Assembly: GCF_009745975.1 (NCBI RefSeq)
Contig: NZ_WHOL01000107.1
Span: 248,001-312,000, forward strand
Length of the DNA stretch: 64,000 bases
Origin: Actinokineospora pegani
GTDB taxonomy: Bacteria > Actinomycetota > Actinomycetes > Mycobacteriales > Pseudonocardiaceae
Direction of reading: 5' to 3'
Translations under genes and position numbers: made by a program
In this document: positions 24,688 through 32,985 of the stretch, piece after piece
How the letters are laid out: every line of letters begins with the position of its first letter
Position numbering within the stretch: the first letter of the stretch is position 1
Notes under the pieces: generated by a model
The model's database searches: none
Seen by the model: the letters and a program-made list of their open reading frames with translations, nothing else
What the model was told of the DNA's origin: nothing

Positions 24688-26616
24688 GTGGTGAAGATCG
24701 TGTCATACGGGTCCTGGGTGTCCCCGGTCGCCGCTGCTGCCGTGGCCAGGCCCGGGACCAGCCCGAACTGGGTGCGCCGCTTCGGCGAGCAGGTGTGGTG
24801 GACCCTGGCCAAACCCGAGGAGGGCGGCCGCTCGACCCTCGTGCGCCACGGCGCGGGCGGGCCGGAGGAGCTGCTCGGTCCGGGGTGGAACGTCCGCAAC
24901 CGGGTCCACGAGTACGGGGGGCAGCCCTACACCGTGGTCGGCGGGCGGGCGGTGTTCACCAACTGGGACGACCAGCGGGTGTACCTGCTCGACGGCGAGC
25001 CCGTCCCGCTGACCCCGCGACCGGAGCGCCCGCAGGGGGTCCGCTACGGCGACCTCGGGCCCGGCCGCGACGACGGCGAGGTGTGGGCGGTGCGCGAGAG
25101 CGCCGTGGGCGAGGACCCGGTTCGGGTCGCGCGCGACCTGGTGGCGATCGCGCTGGACGGCTCCGGCGTGCGGGTGCTGGGCGCCTCGCACCACTTCATG
25201 ACCACCCCCAAGCCCAGCCCCGACGGCAGGTTCGCCGCCTGGCTGGGCTGGGACCACCCCGCGATGCCCTGGGACGGCACCGAGCTGTGCGTGGCGCACG
25301 TGCTGCCCGACGGCGCGCTCGGCCCGCACAAGGTCGTCGCCGGGGGCCCCGGCGAGGCGGTGTGCCAGGTCGAGTGGGAGGGCCCGGACGCGCTGCTGGC
25401 CCTGACCGACCCGGACGGCTGGTGGAACCTGCACCGGGTGTCCCTCGACGGCACGGTCACCGCGCTGGCCCCCGGGGAGCACGAGATCGGCGGTCCGATG
25501 TGGCAGCTCGGCCGCCGCTGGTTCGGTGTGCTGGGCCGCGGCCGGTTCGCCGTGGTGCGCGCGGGCGGGCTGGCCGTGCTCGACGAGCGCTCGGGCACCG
25601 TCACCGACGTCGAGACCGACGTGCCGCTGTGGTCGGACCCGGACACCGGCACCGACGGGGTCGTGCTCGCCGTGGGCTCCGGGCCCCGGCAGGGCCAGTC
25701 CGTGGTGCGCCTGGACCTGTCCACGGGTGAGCTGGCCACGCTGGCAGGCGAGGACGACGAGCACCTGCCCGACCCGGCGTACCTGCCCGAGCCGGTGCGG
25801 CGCGCCTTCCCCGGCCCGGGCGGCCGGTCGATCCCCGCGACCGTCTACGCCCCGTCCAACCCGGACTTCGCCGCCCCCGACGGGGAGCTGCCCCCGTACG
25901 TGGTCCAAGTGCACGGCGGCCCGACCGGGGCCTGCTCGTCGGCGCTGGACCTGGGGTTCGCCTACTTCACCAGCCGCGGCATCGGCGTGGTGGCCGTCGA
26001 CTACGGCGGGTCCACCGGGTACGGGCGCGCCTACCGGGAGGTCCTCAACGGCCAGTGGGGTGTCGTCGACGTCGACGACTGCGCCACCGTGGCCGCCGCG
26101 CTGGCCGCCGAGGGGGTCGCCGACCCCGCCCGGCTGGCCATCCGCGGCGGCTCGGCCGGCGGGTGGACCGCGGCGGCGTCGCTGGTCGGTGTGGACACCT
26201 ACGCCTGCGGCACGGTGCAGTTCCCGATCCTGGACCTGCACGGGTGGACCGCGGCCGGTGGTGAGGTGCACGACTTCGAGTCCCGCTACACCGAGGGCCT
26301 CGTGGGCGACCCCGTCGAGCACGCCGACCGGTACCGGCAGCGGTCGCCGATGGGCAAGGTCGACCGGTTGTCCGGGCCGGTGCTGCTGATGCAGGGCGCC
26401 GAGGACCGGATCTGCCCGCCCGAGCAGGCCGACCGGTTCGCCGCGGCCCTGGCCGGGTCCGGTATCGCGCACGCCTACCTGCGCTTCGACGGCGAGCAGC
26501 ACGGTTTCCGCCGGTTCGCCACGATCGTGGCCGCCTACGAGGCCGAGTTGTCGTTCTACGGCCAGGTGTTCGGCTTCACCCCGCCCGGGGTGCCGGTCCT
26601 GGAGCTGTCCCGGTGA
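24688..26616 (+). CDS. S9-family serine peptidase
   Basis: A 642-aa prolyl-oligopeptidase/acylaminoacyl-peptidase-like enzyme. Residues 20-370 form a beta-propeller, and the C-terminal 260 residues form the alpha/beta-hydrolase domain: VQVHGGPTG, then IRGGSAGGWTAA with the nucleophile Ser near 491, Asp in QGAEDRICPP and His in GEQHGFRRF. It cleaves short peptides in the cytoplasm; no signal peptide is present. Two adjacent GTGs (24688, 24691) can start it. The stop overlaps the start of the S66 peptidase gene (GTGA), so both are coupled. Confidence 0.92.
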   Translation: MVKIVSYGSWVSPVAAAAVARPGTSPNWVRRFGEQVWWTLAKPEEGGRSTLVRHGAGGPEELLGPGWNVRNRVHEYGGQPYTVVGGRAVFTNWDDQRVYLLDGEPVPLTPRPERPQGVRYGDLGPGRDDGEVWAVRESAVGEDPVRVARDLVAIALDGSGVRVLGASHHFMTTPKPSPDGRFAAWLGWDHPAMPWDGTELCVAHVLPDGALGPHKVVAGGPGEAVCQVEWEGPDALLALTDPDGWWNLHRVSLDGTVTALAPGEHEIGGPMWQLGRRWFGVLGRGRFAVVRAGGLAVLDERSGTVTDVETDVPLWSDPDTGTDGVVLAVGSGPRQGQSVVRLDLSTGELATLAGEDDEHLPDPAYLPEPVRRAFPGPGGRSIPATVYAPSNPDFAAPDGELPPYVVQVHGGPTGACSSALDLGFAYFTSRGIGVVAVDYGGSTGYGRAYREVLNGQWGVVDVDDCATVAAALAAEGVADPARLAIRGGSAGGWTAAASLVGVDTYACGTVQFPILDLHGWTAAGGEVHDFESRYTEGLVGDPVEHADRYRQRSPMGKVDRLSGPVLLMQGAEDRICPPEQADRFAAALAGSGIAHAYLRFDGEQHGFRRFATIVAAYEAELSFYGQVFGFTPPGVPVLELSR

Positions 26617-27566
26617 TCGGCGTGGCACGGGGACCGGCGCAGGTCCCCGACGGCCGTGCCCGGCCCAGGCGGCTGCGCGAGGGCGACACGGTCGCCTTGG
26701 TCGCCCCGGCGGGCCCGGTCACCGAGGAGCAGGTGGCCCAGGGGGTGGGGGTGCTGGAGTCGTGGGGGTTGACCGTGCGGGTCGGCGACCACGTCCTGGA
26801 CCGCCACCCCACATTGCCCTACTTGGCCGGGCGCGACGCCGACCGGGCCGCGGACCTGGTCGAGGCGTGGTGCCACCCGGAGGTGCGCGCGGTGTTCTGC
26901 GCCCGCGGCGGCTACGGCGCCCACCGCATGGTCGACCTGCTGGACTGGCCCGCGATGGCCGACGCCGGGCCCAAGGCCCTCGTCGGCGGCAGCGACGCCA
27001 CCGCCCTGCACACCGCGTTCGGGCAGGCGCTGGACGTGGTGACCCTGTTCGCCCCCATGGTCTCGACCGCGCTGTTCGACGACGAGGCGCGCAAGCACCT
27101 GCACTCGACCCTGTTCGACCCGGAGTCGGTCACCACCCTGATCGGCCCGGCCACCACCAGCTCCGGGCACGGCCGCGCCACCGGCACCCTGGTCGGCGGC
27201 ACCCTGAGCCTGCTGGCCGCCGAGGTCGGCACCCTCGACGCGGCGCCCCCGCCGGACGGGTCGATCCTGGTCCTCGAGGACGTGACCGAGGCCCCGTACC
27301 GGCTCGACGGGATGCTCACCCACCTGCAGCGGGCGGGCTGGTTCACCGGTGTCTCCGGCATCGCCCTGGGCTCCTGGGAGCACTGCGGCCCGCTCGAGGA
27401 GGTCAAGGCGGTCATGTCCGACCTGCTCGGCGCGCTGGGGGTGCCGGTGCTGTGGGAGTTGGGCTTCGGCCACTGCGCGGGCTCGCTGACCGTGCCCCTG
27501 GGCGCCGAGGCGGTCCTCGACGCCGACGACGCGACCCTGACCCTGACCGGGCCCGCCCTGTCCTGA
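26613..27566 (+). CDS. S66-family LD-carboxypeptidase
   Basis: A 317-aa peptidase of family S66 (muramoyltetrapeptide carboxypeptidase, LdcA/MccF type). The catalytic Ser lies in ALVGGSDATAL near 125, Glu in LVLEDVTEAPYRLD near 225, and His in LGFGHCAGSLTVPLG near 290; N-terminal VALVAPAGPV fits the family. It removes the terminal D-Ala of murein tetrapeptides during recycling or detoxifies peptide antibiotics. Translational coupling to an S9 peptidase and proximity to a dipeptide importer suggest cell-wall peptide salvage. Confidence 0.9.
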   Translation: MIGVARGPAQVPDGRARPRRLREGDTVALVAPAGPVTEEQVAQGVGVLESWGLTVRVGDHVLDRHPTLPYLAGRDADRAADLVEAWCHPEVRAVFCARGGYGAHRMVDLLDWPAMADAGPKALVGGSDATALHTAFGQALDVVTLFAPMVSTALFDDEARKHLHSTLFDPESVTTLIGPATTSSGHGRATGTLVGGTLSLLAAEVGTLDAAPPPDGSILVLEDVTEAPYRLDGMLTHLQRAGWFTGVSGIALGSWEHCGPLEEVKAVMSDLLGALGVPVLWELGFGHCAGSLTVPLGAEAVLDADDATLTLTGPALS

Positions 27567-27595
27567 CCGGCAGCGCGAGCGGTCTGCGAAGACAT

Positions 27596-27627
27596 GATGG
27601 GACGGTCCCCGTGGGGACCGTCCCATC
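27596..27627. terminator. Strong bidirectional hairpin terminator
   Basis: GATGGGACGGTCCCC (27596-27610) is perfectly complementary to 27613-27627, giving a stem of up to 15 bp between the convergent S66 peptidase and mannosyltransferase genes. Confidence 0.92.
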
Positions 27628-27642
27628 AGCGGGGGTGTGCGC

Positions 27643-29226
27643 CTAGACCTTGGCGGTGGGCGCGTCGACGCCCACGAGGTCCTCGGAGTCGCGGCGGTCG
27701 GCGAACAGGCCCAGTGGGTCGACGCGCAGCAGCGAGTAGCCCGCGAGGATGGACACGGCGATCGCGCAGGCGATGAACGGCCAGTTGTAGAGCATGTCCT
27801 CGCCGCCGGGCGAGTAGGTCAGGACGAGGAAGACCGCGGCGGAGACCAGGATGGCCAGTTGGTTGCGCTGCCAGGGCAGGGCGGCGGCGATGACGAAGCC
27901 CCAGGTCAGGTACCAGGGCAGGGTGGCCGGGGAGAGCACGGCGACGGCGAACAGGACGAAGGCCATGCGCCGGACGGCGTCGGAGCCGCCGTCGCGGGAC
28001 TGCCACCACTGGCGGGCGAAGATGGCGACGAAGGCCAGGGCGCCGAGCACGCGGGTGGTGTTGACGAACCAGGACTTGTTCGCGTCGATGAACAGGTCGA
28101 CCACGGTGTGCACGGCCTCGCCGACGGCGGTCGGCACGGACAGCCAGTTGACGATCATCGTGGGGGCCTGTAGCGCCTGCAGCCAGCCGAGGTTGACCCC
28201 GGCGGCGAAGGTGACCAGGGCGAAGGTGGCGACGAACACGCCCACGGCGCAGGCCCCGGCGCGGACGAAGTTCTTCGTCGGTGTCGACTTGAGGTGCCCG
28301 GCCCACACCCACACCAGGAACGGCAGGGCGATCGCGGCGGTGGCCTTGACCCCGACGCCGAGGGTGACCAGCAGGACGCCGAGGACGTGTCTGCGGTCGA
28401 GCACGCACAGGGTGCCCGCGGCGAGGAAGCCGACCATGAGCAGGTCGTTGTGCGGGCCGCCGACGAGGTGCACGACGGTCATCGGGCCCGCGATGGCCAG
28501 CCAGGTGGCGGTGGGCAGGTTGCCGCCGAGGTGGCGGACGAGGCCGGGCAGCGCCCACAGCAGCAGGCCCAGGCCGATCAGCAGCATGGCGCGCATGAGC
28601 ACGACGCCGCCGATCATGTTGCTGCCAGTGATCCAGGCGATGCTCTTGGCCAGCAGGATGAACATGGGCCCGTAGGGGGCGGGGGTGGTCTGCCAGAACG
28701 GGTGCACGTTCTGCACGACGTCCTGCAGGTGGGGCTGGTCGAGCACGATGGGCCCGACGACGTAGGGGTCCTGGCCGAACAGCGGCAGCGTGCCCTGGGC
28801 GATGTAGGAGAACACGTCGCGGGTGAACAGCGGCGGCGAGATGAGCAGCGGGGCCATCCAGGCGGCGGCGGCGATGAGCACCGGCTTGGTGCCCACGCGC
28901 CCGGCCAGCACGTGCCTGCCCAGGCGCACCCACGCCCACACCACGAGGGCGAACCCGATGTAGAGGACGCCGGTGGCGAGCATCTTCCCGTGGCCGTAGC
29001 GCAGCCAGGACAGCGGGCCGTCGCCGAGGACGGGGTCGGTGACGAGCACCCCGCCCGCGCCGAAGGCGCTGAGCAGCAGCAGCACGCTGCCCAGCGTTCC
29101 CAGCGCGATGGTGCGCACAGGCATCGGGCCCGTCCGCTCCTGCGGCGACTGGTTCGTCTGCGCGTCGGGGGCGGTGAGCGGCGTCTGTGCGTTGTCTGCG
29201 ACCAAGGACTCTTCCACTGTGGGCAC
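27643..29226 (-). CDS. Polyprenol-phosphomannose mannosyltransferase, MptB-like
   Basis: A 527-aa GT-C glycosyltransferase with about 12 transmembrane helices. The N-terminal ~35 residues are cytosolic; the first extracellular loop has the catalytic acidic motif SPPLFTRDVFSYIAQG near residue 138. TPAPYGPMFILLAK and VGGPHNDLLMVGFLA are characteristic of the MptA/MptB alpha-1,6-mannosyltransferases that build the lipomannan backbone at the membrane from polyprenyl-phosphomannose. MptA and MptB cannot be separated by eye. It is monocistronic, with a 242-bp upstream gap containing a 12-bp triple repeat. Confidence 0.88.
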   Translation of the reverse strand: MPTVEESLVADNAQTPLTAPDAQTNQSPQERTGPMPVRTIALGTLGSVLLLLSAFGAGGVLVTDPVLGDGPLSWLRYGHGKMLATGVLYIGFALVVWAWVRLGRHVLAGRVGTKPVLIAAAAWMAPLLISPPLFTRDVFSYIAQGTLPLFGQDPYVVGPIVLDQPHLQDVVQNVHPFWQTTPAPYGPMFILLAKSIAWITGSNMIGGVVLMRAMLLIGLGLLLWALPGLVRHLGGNLPTATWLAIAGPMTVVHLVGGPHNDLLMVGFLAAGTLCVLDRRHVLGVLLVTLGVGVKATAAIALPFLVWVWAGHLKSTPTKNFVRAGACAVGVFVATFALVTFAAGVNLGWLQALQAPTMIVNWLSVPTAVGEAVHTVVDLFIDANKSWFVNTTRVLGALAFVAIFARQWWQSRDGGSDAVRRMAFVLFAVAVLSPATLPWYLTWGFVIAAALPWQRNQLAILVSAAVFLVLTYSPGGEDMLYNWPFIACAIAVSILAGYSLLRVDPLGLFADRRDSEDLVGVDAPTAKV

Positions 29227-29428
29227 GGGCGTTCGGGGGGCGCGTCGTGCCGGGAGGCGGCGCGACTGTCAGGGGAAGAGGTTACACAGGGCCCAGTTCA
29301 CGTTCGCGTGCAACGGCCGTTCGGGTGGGTACGGATCGCGTGCTTCCGGTCACAGTTGGTGATAGGGCGTGGTCAGCGCGTTGTGCCGGGTCACTGCCCG
29401 CCCTGGCGTCCGGGTGGTCGGGTGCGCT

Positions 29429-29464
29429 GAGTCACGGCGGGAGTCACGGCGGGAGTCACGGCGG
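29429..29464. repeat. Three tandem copies of a 12-bp unit
   Basis: GAGTCACGGCGG is repeated exactly three times (29429-29440, 29441-29452, 29453-29464), just after the dipeptide-ABC ATPase stop and about 200 bp upstream of the mannosyltransferase start. A three-times-iterated unit in a leader region could be a regulator array or simple slippage. Confidence 0.9.
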
Positions 29465-29468
29465 TCGG

Positions 29469-31085
29469 TCATGGCCGGGTGGCGTGCGGGTCGGGGATGG
29501 CGGCGAGCAGGGCGCGGGTGTAGTCGTGCTCGGGGTCGGTCAGGACGCGCTCGACCGGGCCCTGCTCGACGATGGTCCCGCGGCGCATGACCGCGACCCG
29601 GTCGGCGATGTTCCAGGCGAGGCCGAGGTCGTGGGTGATGACCAGGGCGGCGAGGCCGAGGCGGGCGCGCAGGCGCAGCAGCAGGGCCAGGATCTCCCCG
29701 CGCGCGGAGGCGTCGAGGGAGGCCACGGGCTCGTCGGCGACGAGCAGCCGGGGGGCCAGGGCGAGCGCCCCGGCGATGACCACGCGCTGGCGCTGCCCGC
29801 CGGAGAGCTGGTGGGGCAGGGCGTCGAGGTAGCGCTCGGCCGGGCGCAGCTCGGCGTCGTGCAGGGCGGCGCGGACCAGGTCGGCCTCGGCGCGCGCGTC
29901 GGCGGGGACGCGGTGGATGCGCAGGCCCTCGGCGACGGCCTCGCGGACGCTGTGGCGGGGGTTGAGGGCGCTGGTGGGGTCCTGCAGGACGAGTTGGACC
30001 TGGCGGCGGTAGGCCTTGAGGGCCTTGGCGGTGACGGGGACGGGGGCGCCGTCGAAGTCGATCTCACCGGAGTCGGGGCGGTGCAGGCCGAGCACGGCGC
30101 GGGCGAGGGTGGTCTTGCCGGAGCCGGACTGGCCGACGAGGGCGACGATCTCCCCGGCGCGGACCTCGAGGTCGACGCCGTCGACGGCGCGGGTGGCCCC
30201 GTGGGAGACGCGCAGGTCGCGGATGGACAGCAGCGTGGGCCCCACGGTGTCGTTCCCGGCGGGGGGCGGGTCGGTGTCGGTGGCGGGGGCGTAGCGGGAG
30301 GCGGGGTCGCCGAGGGTGGGGAACGCGGCGGCGAGCTTGGCCGTGTAGGGGTGCCGGGGGGCGGTGGTGACCTGGTCGGCGGGGCCCTGCTCGACCACGA
30401 CGCCCTCGCGCATGACCGCGATCCGGGAGCAGGTGGCGGCGAGCACGGCGAGGTCGTGGCTGATCAGGACCAGGCCGATGCCGTTGTCCTGGACCAGGCG
30501 GGTGAGCACGCCGAGGACCTGGGCCTGGACGACGACGTCGAGGGCGGTGGTGGGCTCGTCGGCGATGATCAGCCGGGGTTCGCAGGCCAGCGCCATGGCG
30601 ATCATGACCCGTTGCTTCTGCCCGCCGGAGAGCTGGTGGGGGTAGGCGCGGGCGGAGTCGGCGGGCAGCTCCACGGCGGCGAGCAGGTCGCGGACGCGGG
30701 CGTCGACGTGCGCGGCGGGGGTCGTCGGGGTGTGCACGCGGATGGGCTCGGCGATCTGCTCGCCCACGCGGTGCACGGGGTTGAGGGCGTGCATGGCGCC
30801 CTGGAACACCACCGACGCCTGCGCCCACCGCACCGCGCGCAGCCGCCCCCAGCTCATGTCGACGACGTCCTCGCCCTCGAGCAGGACCTGCCCGGTCACC
30901 TGGGCCTGGCGGGGCAGCAGCCGCAGCGCCGACAGGGCCAGGGTGGACTTGCCGCACCCGGACTCCCCCGCCAGGCCCAGGGTCTCCCCGGCGGCGAGGG
31001 TGAGGTCGACCCCGCGCACGGCGTGGCCCCGGTCGCCGCCGTCGGGGTAGCGCACGTGCAGGTCGCGCAGTTCGAGCAGGGTCAT
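29469..31085 (-). CDS. Dipeptide/oligopeptide ABC transporter, fused dual ATPase
   Basis: A 538-aa protein with two complete ABC cassettes in tandem, a DppD-DppF fusion. Cassette 1: Walker A GESGCGKST (residues 40-48), signature LSGGQKQR, Walker B LIIADEPTTALD. Cassette 2: Walker A GQSGSGKTT near 305, signature LSGGQRQR, Walker B LLVADEPVASLD. The C-terminal HPYTAKL-type segment typical of Opp/Dpp ATPases follows each. It energises uptake through the two permeases encoded just upstream. ATG 31085 overlaps the permease stop (ATGA); the open frame continues upstream only as a shadow of the permease. Confidence 0.93.
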   Translation of the reverse strand: MTLLELRDLHVRYPDGGDRGHAVRGVDLTLAAGETLGLAGESGCGKSTLALSALRLLPRQAQVTGQVLLEGEDVVDMSWGRLRAVRWAQASVVFQGAMHALNPVHRVGEQIAEPIRVHTPTTPAAHVDARVRDLLAAVELPADSARAYPHQLSGGQKQRVMIAMALACEPRLIIADEPTTALDVVVQAQVLGVLTRLVQDNGIGLVLISHDLAVLAATCSRIAVMREGVVVEQGPADQVTTAPRHPYTAKLAAAFPTLGDPASRYAPATDTDPPPAGNDTVGPTLLSIRDLRVSHGATRAVDGVDLEVRAGEIVALVGQSGSGKTTLARAVLGLHRPDSGEIDFDGAPVPVTAKALKAYRRQVQLVLQDPTSALNPRHSVREAVAEGLRIHRVPADARAEADLVRAALHDAELRPAERYLDALPHQLSGGQRQRVVIAGALALAPRLLVADEPVASLDASARGEILALLLRLRARLGLAALVITHDLGLAWNIADRVAVMRRGTIVEQGPVERVLTDPEHDYTRALLAAIPDPHATRP

Positions 31086-31963
31086 CAGCGCTCCCGCAGC
31101 CGGGGGTTGAGCACGGACTCCGCGGCGCGGCCGCAGAGGGTGAAGGCGAGCACGACCACGGCGATGGCCAGGCCGGGCGGGACGAGGTACCACCAGGCCC
31201 CGGCGGTGACCGCCCCGGAGGTCGACGCGGTGCGCAGCATGCCGCCCCAGGACACCGCGACGGGGTCGCCGAGGCCGAGGAAGGCCAGGGTGGACTCGGC
31301 GACGATGGCGGTGCCCACGGCGAGGGTGGCGTTGACGAACACCAGCGGCAGCACCCCGGGCAGCACGTGGCGGGCGATGATGTGCCCGTGCCCGCCGCCG
31401 AGGGCCTTGGCGCGCTCGATGTAGGGGCGGGCCTCCAGGGTCAGGGTCTGGGCGCGCACGAGCCGGGCCGCGGAGGGCCAGGAGGTCACGGCGATGGCGA
31501 GCACGATGGTGCCCGCCCCGGCGCCGAGCACGGTCGACAGGGCGATGGCCAGCACCAGCGAGGGCAGGACGAGGAAGAAGTCGGTCAGCCGCATCAGCAC
31601 CGCCGACCCCCAGCCGCCGAAGTGGCCGGTGAGCACGCCGACGACGGTGCCGATGGCCAGCGACAGCAGGGCGGCGGACAGGCCGACGAGCAGGGAGATC
31701 CGCGCCCCCCACAGGGTCAGGGCGGCCACCGAGCGCCCGTTCTCGTCGGTGCCCAGCCAGTACTGCCCGGACGGGGGGCGCAGGCGCTCGCCGGTGGCCT
31801 TGGTGACGTCGACGGCGTCGGCGCCGGTGAGCAGCGGGGCGGCCAGCGCCAACATGACGATGAGCACCAGCACGCCCAGGCCGAAGACCCCGGCGCGGTG
31901 GGCGGTGAACTGCGACCAGGCGGCGCCCGCGGCGGCGCGGCGGCGGGCCCAGGTGGCGCTCAC
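31085..31963 (-). CDS. Peptide ABC transporter permease, DppC type
   Basis: A 292-aa inner-membrane permease of the DppC/OppC type. An N-terminal helix (FGLGVLVLIVMLALAAPLL) precedes HWLGTDENGRS-like text (YWLGTDENGRSV) and five more helices. The EAA loop that docks the ATPase is YIERAKALGGGHGHIIARHVLP near residue 190. It starts at GTG 31963, overlapping the stop of the DppB gene (GTGA), and ends overlapping the ATPase start. All four genes of the importer are thus coupled. Confidence 0.92.
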   Translation of the reverse strand: MSATWARRRAAAGAAWSQFTAHRAGVFGLGVLVLIVMLALAAPLLTGADAVDVTKATGERLRPPSGQYWLGTDENGRSVAALTLWGARISLLVGLSAALLSLAIGTVVGVLTGHFGGWGSAVLMRLTDFFLVLPSLVLAIALSTVLGAGAGTIVLAIAVTSWPSAARLVRAQTLTLEARPYIERAKALGGGHGHIIARHVLPGVLPLVFVNATLAVGTAIVAESTLAFLGLGDPVAVSWGGMLRTASTSGAVTAGAWWYLVPPGLAIAVVVLAFTLCGRAAESVLNPRLRER

Positions 31964-32985
31964 GCGGCGCGCACCCGGGGGTCGAGGACCCGGTAGAGCA
32001 GGTCGGCGATCAGGTTCATCACGACCACGGCGGCGGCGAGCACCAGGAACGTCCCTTGCAGCAGCGGGTAGTCCGGGGCGCGCAGGGCCTCGGAGATGAG
32101 CAGGCCCAGGCCGGGCCAGGAGAACACGGTCTCGACGGTGATGGCCCCGGACACGACCAGGCCCAGGTGCAGGAACACCAGGGTGACGGTGGGCAGCAGG
32201 GCGTTGGGCACGGCGTGGCGGCGGCGGACCTGGTCGTCGGTGAGGCCCTTGGCTCGGGCGGTGAGCAGGTGGTCGGCGTGCATCTCCTCGATCAGGGAGG
32301 TGCGCATGACCAGTTGGTACTGGGCGTAGACGACCGCGACCAGGGTCAGGGTGGGCAGCACCATGTGGTGGGCGGTGTCGAGGGCCTGGGGCCAGAACCC
32401 GGGCGGGGTGTCGGGGTAGGTGATGCCGCCGGAGGGGAACAGCCCGGAGGTGGCCGAGAGCAGCAGCAGCCCGACCCAGAAGGTGGGGGCCGACCACAGC
32501 ACCAGGGCCACGCCGGTGGCGGTGCGGTCGAACGGGGAGTCGCGCCGCCAGGCGGTGCGCTGGCCCAGCCACAGGCCCAGGGCCACGGCGATGAGGGTGC
32601 CGACGCCGACGAGCAGCAGGGTGGGGCCCAGGCGCTCGCCGATCTTCTGGATGACCGGGACGCGGAAGGTGTAGGACTGCTCGAGGTCGCCCTGGGCGAG
32701 GTTGCCCAGGTAGCGCAGGAACTGCCGCCACAGGGGCAGGTCGAGCCCGTACTGGCGTTCGAGCTCGGCCAGGCCCTCGGCGGAGACGGGGCGGCCGCGG
32801 GTCATGGTGCGCACCGCGTCGCCGGGCAGCAGGGCCCGGAACAGCAGGAAGCCGAGCACGACGATGAGCGCCAGGCTGAGCAGGGCGGCGCCGACCTTGG
32901 CGGCCAGGTACCGGCCGAGCCCGCCGCCCCCGGCCGGGGCGGCGGGCTCGGTGGCCGCCTCGGCGGGGGCGAGGGCGTCGGTCAT
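31960..32985 (-). CDS. Peptide ABC transporter permease, DppB type
   Basis: A 341-aa permease of the DppB/OppB type with six transmembrane helices. RYLAAKVGAALLSLALIVVL is the first helix, GDAVRTMTRGRPVS the typical first loop, and HLLTARAKGLTDDQVRRRHA the EAA coupling loop near residue 255. A Pro/Ala-rich N-terminal tail of about 22 residues is longer than usual. ATG 32985 overlaps the stop of the binding-protein gene (ATGA). Confidence 0.92.
   Translation of the reverse strand: MTDALAPAEAATEPAAPAGGGGLGRYLAAKVGAALLSLALIVVLGFLLFRALLPGDAVRTMTRGRPVSAEGLAELERQYGLDLPLWRQFLRYLGNLAQGDLEQSYTFRVPVIQKIGERLGPTLLLVGVGTLIAVALGLWLGQRTAWRRDSPFDRTATGVALVLWSAPTFWVGLLLLSATSGLFPSGGITYPDTPPGFWPQALDTAHHMVLPTLTLVAVVYAQYQLVMRTSLIEEMHADHLLTARAKGLTDDQVRRRHAVPNALLPTVTLVFLHLGLVVSGAITVETVFSWPGLGLLISEALRAPDYPLLQGTFLVLAAAVVVMNLIADLLYRVLDPRVRAA

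Noticed and set aside
31086..31712. Longer start for the dual ATPase
   Set aside because: The extra residues are the DppC permease read out of frame; the ATGA overlap at 31085 gives a normal cassette start.
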